Assembly (NCBI GenBank): GCA_009761415.1
Contig: QUOL01000012.1
Span: 945,001-1,009,000, forward strand
Direction: 5' to 3'
DNA length: 64,000 bases
DNA from: Sarcomyxa edulis
Taxonomy: Eukaryota > Basidiomycota > Agaricomycetes > Agaricales > Mycenaceae
Position 1 is the first letter of the stretch; every line of letters starts with the position of its first letter. A model generated the notes under the pieces. That model saw only the letters and a program-made list of their open reading frames with translations, was not told where the DNA came from and did no database searches. Made by a program: the position numbers and the translations under genes. Shown piece by piece: positions 35,149 through 46,383 of the stretch.

Positions 35149-35583
35149 GGGGAGGATGGCAGTTTAGGATGAGGATGGCATGTAAAGTTGCTGCCAAGTT
35201 TTTGGGCTGCAGTCTAGATCGAGGCTGCGACTGCGGCGGTCAACTCAACCACGATCACTCAAACCCAACTTCGTTGCCCTTGCGACACCCATGTCTGTTG
35301 ACTTTGTTCTCGTCAAATTCCAGCACATTTGTGAACGGTAGAAGAAATTCAAAGGCTCATTGCAAGAAACTGGCAGTTGGTTTGGAACGATGCTCATGAG
35401 TCTTCCTTCAACATCGATCTAATCCGAGGAACAGCTTGAGGTATTGGCTGGACTGACTGTCGTAGAGTTTGATTTGTGGTCGAGCACCTTGTAGTAAATC
35501 CTGATCAAAACAGAATAAAATAAGAAAGAAAGCGATGGCTTTTCGAGCATGGTCCCAGCTAATCATACACGGTCGCTGCACTT
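35149..35583. other. Region upstream of the membrane-protein gene and downstream of SDR copy 1
   Basis: About 435 bases. Both neighbours run on the minus strand, so this holds the promoter of the membrane-protein gene and the 3' end of the dehydrogenase transcript. Short open frames only. Confidence 0.4.
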
Positions 35584-36709
35584 CTAATATTTGAACGTCT
35601 GACCCACGATCTCCTCGCTGATTTTCCACAACCTTTCTGCGTTCCCCTTGTTCAAAGCATATTCTCGGACTTTATCTGAGGGTGCGACCTTGCAGTCAAT
35701 CAGGTACGCCCCGTTATGTTCTTTAATAAAATAAGATCAGCTATAGACTAATCTTGATGCTACTACTGATTGATACGTACCAACGAGACTGGGATCGAAC
35801 GAAGCGGCAATGTGCGTGGTAGTGCCTTGTGAGATGGTCCGGTAAACAACAGGCGCGTTGCCTAGGATGTCGGGAGCCAGAGTTCCTACGAAGCTGAGGC
35901 GTCAACTGTGATAGTAGGATATGTACACGAGAAGCGTGAACTCACTGAGGGCCTCGATATCGTCGTTCGAGATAGTCCGCTCGATGTTAGTAGAGATAGT
36001 CCCCGGATGCAAGCTGAAAGAGATAAGGCCCTTTGGGCCCAGTTTCTCCGCTAAGTAAACAGAGAACAATATATTGGCCGTCTTCGTTTGTCCATAGGCT
36101 TTCCATTTGTCATACGTAGTACCATCCTACAGGCATTGTGAGCTAAATTTCAATAGTCATGGGTCGGTAACGTACCGAGAAGTTGAGGTCATCCCATCGG
36201 ATTGGACTGAGTCGATGACCACCACTGCTGACATTGATTACCCTGGCTCCGGGACCAGCGGCGAGTATCTTCCCCAAGATGAGATTTGTGAAGAGGAAAT
36301 GGCCGATATGATTGGTCCCCAGCTGAGTCTCGAGCCCGTCAGGAGTCTTTGAGTAGGGGCATCCCATGAGAGCTGCATTATTGACTAAAACATCGATATT
36401 CTCCTCATACGCGTTGACCTCCGCAGCGGCCTTGCGTACTTGAACCTGTGATCCTAAGTCGAGCTCGAGAAGTTTTGTTGGAACATTGGGAGCAACAGAA
36501 GATATGGCGCGTGCTGTCGCGTCGAGTTTTCCGACGTTACGGCCAGCGAGGATGAGGAGTCTAGGTTGGTGTTTCGCGATGGTCTCAACGAAATAAGCAC
36601 CTAAACCACCGGGAGAAACACCTGTGGTAAGAACTACTTTGCCGTGGATGTGAGATGCTAGGTCAGCGGCGAGCTGCTCTGCGGCAGTATCAGAATTGTA
36701 GGTGGACAT
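35584..36709 (-). CDS. Short-chain dehydrogenase/reductase, copy 1
   Basis: NAD(P)-dependent oxidoreductase of the fungal branch related to retinol dehydrogenase/WW-domain oxidoreductase; substrate unknown. Cofactor loop TTGVSPGGLGAYF, then LLILAGRNVGKLDATA, DLGSQVQVRKAAAEVN, DVLVNNAALMG, the active-site helix LGTNHIGHFLFTN, the Ser strand VINVSSGGHRLSPIRWDD, and after an intron the catalytic YxxxK in KAYGQTKTANILFS, then SLHPGTISTNI. The C-terminal part carries QGTTTHIAAASFDPSL and HNGAYLIDCKVAPSD, ending EEIVGQTFKY. Five exons, about 320 residues. The glycine loop has one residue more than the textbook TGxxxGxG, a feature of this fungal group. It is one of four related genes within 15 kb; this copy is on the opposite strand to the others. 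Confidence 0.9.
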
Positions 36710-36921
36710 TTAGAACGCTGTTCCTATGGAAAGATGGGTGACAGGTGTAACCGTAAGCCGCAAGTAATCGTCGGAGATTGGAGATAGCGTCACGTGGGTA
36801 TGCTTGCTTTTGTTAATCCCAGGTGCCGCCAGCGTCAAACTGCCACGCGATGATAGCCTGACAGTGGTGACACTGACATCCTCCTCCTCCCTATGTCCTT
36901 CATTTCCTCTCTTCGGTCATC

Positions 36922-37031
36922 GCCCGCCTAGCTCAATCGGATAGAGCGTCAGACTTTTACGGAGGTCCGGGTGAATCAAACATCACAATTCTGTGATCTG
37001 AAGGCTGCGAGTTCGACCCTCGCGGTGGGCT
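36922..37031 (+). tRNA. tRNA-Lys (anticodon UUU) with a 36-nt intron
   Basis: A complete cloverleaf folds by hand. Acceptor GCCCGCC pairs with GGTGGGC at 37024-37030 (one G-U pair). The D stem GCTC/GAGC encloses a 9-base loop. Anticodon stem TCAGA/TCTGA carries loop C-U-UUU-A-A with the UUU anticodon at 36956-36958. The T arm is GCGAG-TTCGACC-CTCGC. The intron (36960-36995) sits one base after the anticodon, the standard position for eukaryotic nuclear tRNA introns. Base 37031 (T) is the discriminator. The internal A and B boxes (GCTCAATCGG region and GTTCGACCC) are intact, so it should be transcribed by RNA polymerase III. No long T-run terminator follows directly. Confidence 0.93.
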
Positions 37032-37527
37032 ATTAGTTTGTGAACTCTCACTTGCATCTGCTTGATGTATTTTTATACCTGGTTCCTTGGGTATCAGACC
37101 GTTCCTAATCAGACAGCCTGCTTCGCAATCGTGACTTTTGAGAAAGTTTAGGTGTCCTAGACAATTCATTTGTCTAATTTCCTGCATCGCACGCGTTCTC
37201 CGGCCGGCTTTGCGCCTGCAAGGCCGATTGTGGCCGGTGACAAGCGAATTCATGGATGTGGTATACTATACTATAGTTGTACTATAGTACGGTCTACAGG
37301 TGTCTACTGGCATCCCAATATCCATTCTGTTCCAAAGACCGGCTTGGTGAAAGAGGCCAATTTGCTTCCGTAACCGCGTGATCGACGATCTAATACATAC
37401 GCGTTGTTCGCACGGTTGAACTTGGCCTCGTTTCCATCAATCGCCCTCGCTTGCTACTCTGTTCTGCTCTTTTCGCAGTCTCTTTCGTGTCTCTTTCTGT
37501 GGTCTTGTACTTCTAGCTTCTATACGA
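37032..37527. promoter_or_regulatory. Upstream region of the protein kinase gene
   Basis: About 500 bases between the tRNA and the kinase start. The last 100 bases are rich in CT, typical of fungal promoters and leaders. Around 37264-37290 the octamer ACTATAGT occurs twice, 3 bases apart, with a third partial copy. No coding exon is supported. Confidence 0.4.
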
Positions 37528-40500
37528 ATGGACTCTCCTCAAACACCATCACAGGATGTCACCGGAGACATCTTCTCTCTATCAGACCAAGCTTTGTCTG
37601 ACAGGTTGCGCTTTATTGTGGAGGTCAGTAGCCGCGACGCGTAACATTCATCTATGCTCCCTAATACTTGCATTACAAGATTGGTTTTGGTAACTGGGGT
37701 AGCGTTTGGCTATGTCGCCCCAAAACCGATTCACACTCGGATGGTTTCGGCCAACCTCTTCGAGAATCGTCTAAGATCGCTGTAAAGCTCGTACATCGAA
37801 CAAAGACTAACACAACCGCTGCCCGAGTTCGGTCTCTGTGAGTAACTGTAGCATGGCGCGTCGAATTACGCGTCCTGACCTACATACTTCTGGTACACAG
37901 ATGGAACGAGATGAAGATCGTCCGAACGTTCAAATCTGATCCTCACCCATCCATCATCCCATTCCATTCATTTATTATCACTCCTTCATATGCTTTGATT
38001 ACCATGTAGGCCCTTTCTCTCTACGCGCGTGTCCTTTCTTCTGACCTCGGTCTTCCAGGGCCTTTCTGCCAACATTAGTACCAGTAGAAGTCGAAGAACT
38101 CAAAGCAAGAGAATGGTTCCGCTCCCTTCTCTCAGGTGTCGAATTCCTCCATAAACGTGGTGTTGTGCACAACGATATCAAGTTCGTCCTAGCCTCCCTT
38201 CAACTTTCGTATTGGACATTCTGTCTGATGGAAACGCACCTTACAGACCAGCCAATATCCTTCTCTCCGCGAAGAATATACCAGTCCTAGTCGACTTTGG
38301 GTTCGCAGAGATGTACGACCTCCAATCCTCCAAAGCATTTCATAGCAACCTCTCCTACGGCACACCCGAGGTCAGTATCCTCAAAATTCCTTGACTGTGC
38401 GGAAACTTACCGCGGTTACCCTCTAGTATCTCTCTCCAGAACGCGCCCGTGGCCTGCCGCATGATACGCGTAAATCCGACGTCTGGTCTCTTGGAATCAC
38501 GTTTTTTGAAATTCTGACTGGCCGGACACCCTTCGAGCATTCTGATGGGGAGCAATTTGCCTCACCCGAGGATTTGGAGGAGTATTGGGGTAGAACTGTA
38601 CGTCCCTCCCTTTTTTGCCCGTGAATTCCTCTTGATGTCACTGACTACCTTGTTGTAATATAGCTGAAAGGCAAGTGGATCGGCAGCTGGAAGATGTCTA
38701 AAGGCATGGAGAAGATGCTCAGACATATGATCTCGCCCAATGCTGACCTACGGTGTACGGCTTCTGAAGCCATGTTCGATCCGTTTTGGCTTTATCGCAG
38801 AGACGAGAATCGCACACTAGCAGCAAGGGATCTTTCCCATCGTACGTCGCGTCTCTACGTTCTACTTTCCAGATAGACGTACTGATTTGTCATTGTTTCT
38901 TCAGGCCGAACCTCCAGTTACACATCATCCATTGTCTTTGAGAAAGATTTCGAGAAACTCATGGACGTCAACAATTCCCTATCGTCCGCATTGGCTCGCT
39001 CTACGAAGGAAAACATGATTCATTCACACCCAGAATCCGAGTTACCTAACGGGTTGCCTTACACGGATAGGGAGCAGGACTTTGGTGTTCCGCACCAAGC
39101 CCAGTCACCTCAGCATGCCATGGCGCGGGCAAAACCGCAGCAGCCTAAGCTTGTACCATCTACGTCAAAGAGTGCGTTGACAGAAATCCTCCTTTGTACG
39201 GTATGACTGACTAACCTTGTATTTACATTAGCACACCTCCAGCCGAAGAAACGTGGCGCAGTTCCAGTCCTCCCGTCTATCCCGGCCTCTCCGGCTAGTG
39301 CATCCAAAGAGAATGTCGTTTCGTTGAATACGATGACCGCAAACGCACGTAGACCTCTGGGTTTGTTGGCACGCGGGGAGAATCTCCCAGTAGCGCCTCA
39401 ACCAAGAAGAGTGGGTGAGATCAAAGACAAAGACAGGTACAAAGGGCGTGCGTTGATGGAATTGAGTGGGGTGAATCGGAATAGAGAGAATGGAGGAAAG
39501 AAGGAGAATGCCAATGGGAAGAAGCCTGAGAAGGGAAAGGGGAAAGATAAGGTGAAAGACATCGTAAGAGAGTGGGAGAGAGAGAAGGAGAGGTTGAGGG
39601 AGATGGAGAGGTTGGAAGAGCTTGAGAAGGTAAGAGATGAGCATTTTGAGAGGGATCAAGAGAGGGTGAAGAGGCAGCAGATGGCTATGGCTGCCAGGGA
39701 AAAGGAGATCGAGGAGGAGAATCGGCTTCGCGACTTAGAAGCATCACGATTGTCTTTCGCGCGGACGCCTAATATCCTAGGCGTTCAGATACCTTCAGGT
39801 AAGTTGTCGGATGATTGATATCACTTGCCTGGCGTTTACTTATTTCGTGGTCGTAGATTTGAGCATGGGGTTAAGAGACTCCCCGCTGAATCCGACTCCC
39901 ACCACCGCGGCAACTACAGTGTCGACCGAGTCCGTATTGAACGGCTTTAGGCATAGCGTGAAGAAGTCGATTGGTAAATACTCTTCAAGGTTATGCTTCT
40001 GGCCTCGACTTGTTCATTGATGTGGTCATAGATAAAACAGTGCAGTTGTACAAGTCTTCGACTCTCGGACAAGTCGCTGGCAGGATGACACCAGCTCGTT
40101 CTTTATCTATCGACCGAATCTTGGATGAGCGTGAGCCTTGGGAGGACGAAGTGCTTAATAACGAGAGTGAGTATTTCTTGATTCTGGCGTGGCTTCCAGT
40201 CAGTTTCTGACTCTCGTTGCACCTAGTTGATTTGTCTCTTCCATCGCCGGGTCATGATGAACGTGTCGATGCCGAAAGCAGGGAAGACCGTATGGCCATT
40301 TGGATGCGTAACGTCGAGAGTAAGTCGTACTGTCTTTTCAATTTGGTCTCCCAGATCTGACGTGCTTTCATCAGAGGTCGTTGAGGAAGCCCGACAGAAT
40401 TTCGAATTATCGTCATCAAGCATCACCCAACCTATTGCTCTCCCTCTGCCTATTTCGCGATCTACGTCTACGTCTCAGAGTCATACCAACCGTTCTTCTC

Positions 40501-41554
40501 GTCTACCTCGTAGAGTCCTAGCAGCCAACCAGATATTCCTGGACGATGGTAACCAAACTATGTCGTCTAGTATGATATCATCCGCCAATACTTCCACTGC
40601 TGCTCTCGCTCCGGGTAACTCCACTCTCCTATCGGAAGGTCTCTCTCGTCTCGAAACCATTCCACAGACCCCCCAGAGACAACGTCGTGCGACAGTTTCT
40701 ACACGCTCGCCAGAACCTACTACCAACAATGCAGAGGAAAGCGCTTTCGATATCGACACAGGGTCGCCTTCCAAACGCAGAGAGAAGGCTAGATCCCACG
40801 GCGATTTATTACAACATATCAGTCCCATTTCTGTGCTAGAACACGAAATAGAGAAGCGTGAGTAACCGTTTTCCAATTTTCAAGTTCTTCTATTCAGATC
40901 TGATACATGGGGATTGCATTGACAGAGGACGCAGCAGCAGCACGCGCTACCACTCCTCGTCTTTCTGCAATGCTGGATAAAAGTATATTCATTGCACCTC
41001 CACCATCCAAACTACGAGAGCAAGAGGACGCAGGCGTCCCCACTATCATACTGACAGACGATGAATCGAAATCTTTTGATGAGTTGACCTCATCACCGCT
41101 CCACGTCGAGCCATACCCTCCTCGCAAACCCAACGGACAGGAACTTCCCGTCCCAGATAGTCCAAACCTACGACGAATTGAAGGTGTCTATGACCGATTC
41201 CTTATGGCTACCACTGGAGTTAAACGGGTCGGTAAAGGTTATCAGTCAGATAATTGTGGCCCTGTTGCATACCAAACTGGTGATGCTAATACTCTCGCGA
41301 ACGACAAGCAGCGAAATCATAGATCATTCCTCACTACTCGCCGACCTATGCCACCTCCTGTTTCTAGTGCAGACCAGCGACAGACCGTATCCGTTGACGA
41401 GCTTGGCGTCATCACATATTCACCTCCAGCTCCCGACTCCCCCATTCAGGTACGAGACGAGGGAAACACAACTGCCACCTTCGTTCGGCGTGCCTTCAAA
41501 GCCATGGTCCCCACGGGCAAAACGGTATCTCGCAGACTTTCACGCATAGCTTGA
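37528..41554 (+). CDS. Large serine/threonine protein kinase with long coiled C-terminal tail
   Basis: Kinase domain in roughly the first 330 residues. Visible motifs: glycine loop [11 protein letters not shown], the VAIK-equivalent KIAVKLVHR, a helix-C-like NEMKIVR, catalytic loop VVHNDIKPANILL, DFG loop LVDFGFAEM, activation segment [16 protein letters not shown] and [21 protein letters not shown]. The HRD motif reads HND, so this is a non-RD kinase with the catalytic Asp kept. About 750 further residues are mostly disordered, with a highly charged helical stretch ([20 protein letters not shown]) likely to form a coiled coil, then Ser/Thr/Pro-rich segments ending VSRRLSRIA. About thirteen short introns. 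It starts [15 protein letters not shown] could not assign it to a named kinase family beyond a broad Ser/Thr kinase. Confidence 0.85.
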
Positions 41555-42023
41555 TGGACTTACATTTTTACTCTTCCCTTGATCTATTCGGACGTCCTCC
41601 GAGTCACACAACCGCTCTACCCTCATTTTGTCTATCGAAGATATCGATATTGTCTACGCCGTCTTCTTTGCTCATCCTCGTTTTCGTTTGCTGTCCATTG
41701 TTTTGCTATCATCACTGCTCATCGTCATGACTTATTACGTTATCTTCCATATCCAGATCCATATATCATTCATCTAGCCTTTCGTTCATGTCTCTTGCAA
41801 CGCTTTTTTACGACACACTTGTATCTTTGGTTTCGGCTGGCGCACTTACTTCCTCGAATGGAATCTTAGTCACACACACGTGAACGTGACTTTTCCTGTT
41901 ATATCACGCAGCGCGGCTTGAGCGCGGCACGTCTTTGACTTTCTCACAACACTCATAAACGTTCTCAACCATTACTTGTCTATCCCTTCGCAGCAACAGG
42001 TCCTTCCTAGGTCGTCTCGGATT
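41555..42023. other. Region between kinase stop and the SDR pseudogene
   Basis: About 470 bases holding the kinase 3' untranslated region and whatever promoter the following dehydrogenase copy once had. It is rich in TATC/ATCT simple sequence around 41640-41770. No coding exon supported. Confidence 0.4.
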
Positions 42024-43121
42024 ATTAAGGCTCCAGACAACGGTTTCGGCGCCAGAACTACTGCAGAAGAAGTTGCTGAAGCTTTCACAGACCAGATTCG
42101 CGGAAAGACTGCTCACGACAGGAGTTTCCCCGGGCGGCCTCGGTGTTTACTTCGTCGAAGCTATCGCTAAGCAGCAGCCTAGACTTCTTATTCTTGCCGC
42201 TCGTGACGCTTCGGAAGTGAACACTACAGCACAGGCCAGAACCTCGTCTTTCCCTGATGTGAGGACTAAGGTTGTTTTACTTGACTTGAGGTCGCAAAGT
42301 CAGGTTCGCCAAGCGGCAGAAGAGCTGAATGGCTACGAGGAGAACATAGTCGTGCTTGTCAATAATGCTGGGATCATGGGTTGCCCGTACGGGAAGACGG
42401 TCGACGGGCTGGAAAACCAGTTTGGGACAAACCATATCGGCCACTTTCTCTTGACGGACCTCATAATGAGGAAGATATTATCTGCAGGCCCTGGGGCGAG
42501 AATCATCAAGGTTGGCAGCGATGGATATGAACAAAGCCCAATGCGATTTGACGACATAAACTTCTCTGTGGGTTGCAGTCAATATTTCATGGTGTCTCGA
42601 CTGATTTGTGTCCACATATTAGGACGGAGAAACTTACGATAGATGGAAAGCATACGGACAATTAAAGACAGCCAATATATTATTCTCTGTTGCTCTGGCG
42701 AAGAACTTTGGGTTGAGGGGGATCCTCTCTTTCAGTCTCTATCCAGGTGTTATCTGGACGAACCTTCCCGAAGCGTCACAGACAATGATATGGTGTTCCT
42801 GAGTTCCTTCTTTCACGTTTTTTTATCTAAATTCCAAGGTTTCACATTCACAGAGGAACTCGAGACAAAGACGTTATCGCAAGGCACTGCGACACACGTC
42901 GTTGCAGCCTTTGACCCTAGTCTTGCAGGTGCCTATATCTATAGCTTACTTCCTAGTATCTGATCCACTAATTAGAATCCCCGTCTTTAGATCGCAATGG
43001 TGCATTTCTGATCGATTGCAAGGTGGCGTCAGATGTCGAGCCTTACGCACTTGAGCAGGAAAATGCAGAAAAGTTGTGGAAGTTGAGCGAAGAGTTTGTC
43101 GGTAAAAGCTTCTCATACTGA
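42024..43121 (+). pseudogene. Short-chain dehydrogenase, copy 2, frameshifted and without ATG start
   Basis: Clearly a member of the local SDR family but with two lesions. Where its sisters have the start, this copy reads ATT-AAG-GCT-CCA (42024) with no in-frame ATG upstream. At 42110/42111, just before the cofactor loop, it lacks two bases that sister copy 3 has (aligned to GGACTGTGCTCAC, here GACTGCTCAC), so RGKT runs out of frame and TTGVSPGGLGVYF continues in another frame. Everything after is well kept: DVRTKVVLLDLRSQSQ, VLVNNAGIMGCPYG, GTNHIGHFLLTDL, an intron, KAYGQLKTANILFS, LYPGVIWTNLP, HVVAAFDPSLA, FLIDCKVASDVEP and an end KSFSY. Either a young pseudogene or a sequence error; the missing start argues for the former. 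Confidence 0.72.
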
Positions 43122-43861
43122 GGTCCAGGATAAGGCAATTGCTCGCTATGTTATCGATAGAGAATAAGAATATGTGTAGAAGTATCCGGGGTCCTAGTTA
43201 ATCAGTACGCGTAATTGGCGTGCCAGCTTCAAAATAGGCTTGAGGCTCTCAACCTACCACCTCGCCAGGCTCGCCTACTGATACATTATAGCTTCTGTAT
43301 TATATCCTTGCTCTACGATATCGAACTGGGATCCCAAGTAACAAACTTCCTGCAACCAGCTGACGATCCAAAGACTTGGACCATGCAGACCCTCATGCAG
43401 ACCCGGAGCGCCGACTCGAAGCAGACAACTTGGCGTGCCATTGGCATGACTTGTCCATCCAGCCTTCACGTCATTTTGAATGAAAGGGTACGCGCAGATA
43501 TGTACCTGACTAGATCGGCACACTTCTAAACCCGTCAAATTGCCTTAGAGTCCGAGCCTACTATTTGTCTCACTGGCAAGCTAGCTGGAACCCTTTTCTC
43601 GAAAGCTCCATCCTGCGAAGTGGAATAAATGGATCCCCTCGATATGGCAATGACTTCGAGATGTGAGAATGGGCGGACTCTGAGCGCAAAGTAACAACCA
43701 AGACCAGGATCAGTAGTGCCTGGAATCGTAGAAAGTGAGTCCAGACATGTATGGTGCCACAACTTTCTGGACGCTGACAGCACTCTGATATTCATCAGAA
43801 TAGAACCAGAGCTTTATAAGTGTCAATCCATTCTTCATGGCAGTCGACCGCAGCCGACAGC
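43122..43861. other. Region between SDR copies 2 and 3
   Basis: About 740 bases. It should include the promoter of SDR copy 3. A plus-strand open frame (43215-43529) and minus-strand ones are short and have no protein character. Nothing else recognised. Confidence 0.4.
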
Positions 43862-44966
43862 ATGCCCCCGATTAGCTTGGGTTTCGACACGACTGCAGAA
43901 TACGCTGCTGGAGTCTTTGCAGACCAGATCCGCGGAAGGACTGTGCTCACAACGGGAGTTTCTCCACAAGGGCTGGGTGCTAAATTTGTCCAAGCCATCG
44001 CCAAGCAGCAGCCCAAACTCCTCATTCTCGCCGCTCGCGACGTCTCGAAAGCAAACGCTACAGCACAAGTGATAACTTCAACTTTCCCTAATGTGACAAC
44101 CAGGGTCTTAGTACTTGATCTGGGATCACAGACCAAGATTCGTAAGGCAGCGGGGGAGGTCAATGCTTATGAAGAGCATATCGATGTCCTTGTCAATAAT
44201 GCTGGGATTATGGGGGGTCCTTACGCAACGACTGAAGAAGGGCTAGAGAGCCACATCGGAACCAATCATATCGGCCATTTCCTCTTCACAAATCTAATCA
44301 TGGAGAAGATATTGGCTGCAGGACCGAGTGCCAGGATAGTCAATATAAGCAGCGATGCCTCTAAGCACAGCTCGGTGCAATTCGATGATATCAATTTCTC
44401 GGTGAGTCTTATGCATCGTCTGCAAAATGTTCATCGCTGATCTTCATCCATATCCCAGGACGGTAGAACATACGACCAGTGGAAAGCTTACGGCCAGTCA
44501 AAGACGGCCAACATCTTATTCTCCGTTGCTCTAGCAGAGAAACTCGGGTCGAAGGGAATACTATCTTTCAGTGTTCACCCAGGCGTTATAGCGGACCATC
44601 TTCCCCGAAGTGTTATGGAGAATCCGATGATACTCCAGCACGTTCGTGAGTATCTTGAAAGTTTCCTCTCATTGATTTCTCAAATTCCCTGAGTTTACAG
44701 AGTCACTCAAATCGAAAACGATCTCACAAGGCGCTGCAACCTCTGTCGTTGCAGCCTTCGATCCTAGTCTTGCCGGTATTTACGAGCTTAACCAGTCTAG
44801 TCGTGAATTGTACTGAGCTAACCTGTTGTCTGTAGACCACAACGGGGCGTATCTGATCGATTGTCAGATCTCACTAGATGTTATGCCCTATGCAATTGAC
44901 AAGGGGAATGCCGAAAGATTGTGGAAGATAAGCGAGGAATTCGTCGGCGAGAGTTTCTCTTATTAA
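43862..44966 (+). CDS. Short-chain dehydrogenase/reductase, copy 3
   Basis: Same family as copy 1. Start MPPISLGFDTTAEYAAG, cofactor loop LTTGVSPQGLGAKF, ILAARDVSKANATA, LDLGSQTKIRKAAGEVN, DVLVNNAGIMGGPY, active-site helix GTNHIGHFLFTNLI, Ser strand ARIVNISSDASKHS. After an intron it continues YDQWKAYGQSKTANILFS with catalytic Tyr and Lys, SVHPGVIADHLPRSV, then QGAATSVVAAFDPSLAG and HNGAYLIDCQISLDVM, ending EEFVGESFSY. The Asn-Ser-Tyr-Lys tetrad is complete, so activity is likely. Position 43862 is the first in-frame ATG; an upstream open extension lacks ATG. It is nearest in sequence and location to pseudogene copy 2, consistent with local tandem duplication. Substrate unknown. Confidence 0.9.
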
Positions 44967-45080
44967 TGTGTCAAGGCTAAGCACAATCTTCCAGTAATGA
45001 TTCCTTGACGGTCCAAAAGCATTCAATTCTGCATACAAATTTGTGGTCACTCAACTGAACTAGTGATGAATACATAAAAG

Positions 45081-46063
45081 TCATTCGGAATCTTCCAAAA
45101 AGCTACCAACAACGTCCATATACCTTGCTCTCTCTTCCCAATGCGACATATGACTGGATTCAGCAAATGTAACCCACTTGACTTTTTTTATGGATTGAAA
45201 GAACGGCAACATGACACTATCCTGGGCTTCGTCGTAGTGTCCGTTGGTTAGGAGAGTGGGGACATCTATCTTGTGAGCATCTTCCACTACGCTCCAGTCT
45301 TTCAAAGGTCCAGTGACATTGAATTCAGATGGACCGTTCCTGTCTCAACAAGATGGATAAGATAAATAGCACTCATGGAATTTGATGGCACGTACATGGT
45401 GAGATAAACGGTAGGATCTTTCTCGATCCACCCAAAGCCAGCCAAAATTGCCTCAGGCATTGGATCCAAGATGCACAAGTAACGCGCGTAAAAGATGCCA
45501 ACAGCATCTTTATACTCCTTAGAATCCGTCGTATCATCAGCCTCGTGCTTCGCCAAAACATCGCGAACATCCTGAGGAAGTTTGTCCCGCAACGCATTCT
45601 GCGCCACCATCCAAAGCTTCATGTCTGCAGGCGTCGAGGCTAACACCAGATGTTTCAAGCCTGCAGGCTGACGGACGGCATGCCGTGCACCAAGCATCCC
45701 TCCCCAAGAATGCCCAAATAAATCGTAATCATCTTGGATCCCAAGATGAACGAGGAGGTTGTCGAGCTCGGCAAGGAATAAATCGTCCGTCCAGAACTTG
45801 ATATCGCCCATCTTCTCTGGTAGATGAGTCGAATGTCCGGTTCCTATTTGGTCGTAGACAACGAGAGGGATAGAGAGAGACGATGTGAGATCGGATAATA
45901 TGAGAAGGTATTCGTGATTCACGCCTGGTCCTCCGTGAAGAGCTACCAGCGGCCGCCGATTGGATGAGAGATCGCCGATGACTTTGTACCAGGTCTCGCA
46001 AAGCTTTCCTGCAGCGGGGATGTTGAAATCAGCCTTGCCTTCAACCGTAAGGTCTGAAGACAT
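45081..46063 (-). CDS. Alpha/beta hydrolase, proline iminopeptidase / L-amino acid amidase type
   Basis: Serine hydrolase of peptidase family S33, about 310 residues, expected to cut N-terminal residues or amides from small peptides in the cytosol. Oxyanion motif LVALHGGPGVNHEY, VVYDQIGTGHSTHLP, nucleophile elbow LFGHSWGGMLG with the catalytic Ser, a helical lid containing RDKLPQDVRDVLAKHE and ARYLCILDPMPEA, then the acid in TNGHYDEAQD and the catalytic His in FAESSHMSHWEERARY. All three triad members are therefore present. Two exons, joined near 45400-45340: YLTM then NGPSEFNVTGPL. Start MSSDLTVEGKADFNIPAAG, no signal peptide. It sits between SDR copies 3 and 4 on the opposite strand; a shared pathway is only a guess. 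Confidence 0.88.
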
Positions 46064-46383
46064 GATGGGCAGTAATATGCTAATCAGGATGAGGTTGACT
46101 TTACTTCATGCAGCAATCTATAAGTATGCCTTTCGCTGCTGAGCGCTGATGAGAAAGGTCATGGGTCGTAGATCTCCGTGACGAAGCAGGGGATACAGGG
46201 CATATCGGACTCGTCGGTGTTCATGGATCAACATGTATTATTACACTCTCTGAATTCCTGAGAGCCGAGAGTTTCAGTCGACGATCGACGTACGAGATAT
46301 AACTACAACTGACGTATGTTACAAGACGAGAACTGCAGACGAATATAGAGATTGTGGGTAGGGCGGAAAGTACATCCCTGTGA
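46064..46383. other. Region between hydrolase start and F-box gene end
   Basis: About 320 bases. Both neighbours run on the minus strand, so it holds the hydrolase promoter and the 3' untranslated region of the F-box gene. No coding exon supported. Confidence 0.4.

Noticed and set aside
37264..37290. ACTATAGT repeated in the kinase promoter, possible palindromic operator
   Set aside because: The hexamer CTATAG is self-complementary and A/T-rich, so repeats are expected by chance in this stretch; no second site elsewhere was seen.
43215..43529. 104-codon plus-strand frame between SDR copies
   Set aside because: No ATG-supported exon structure, no resemblance to a protein family, and low-quality composition.
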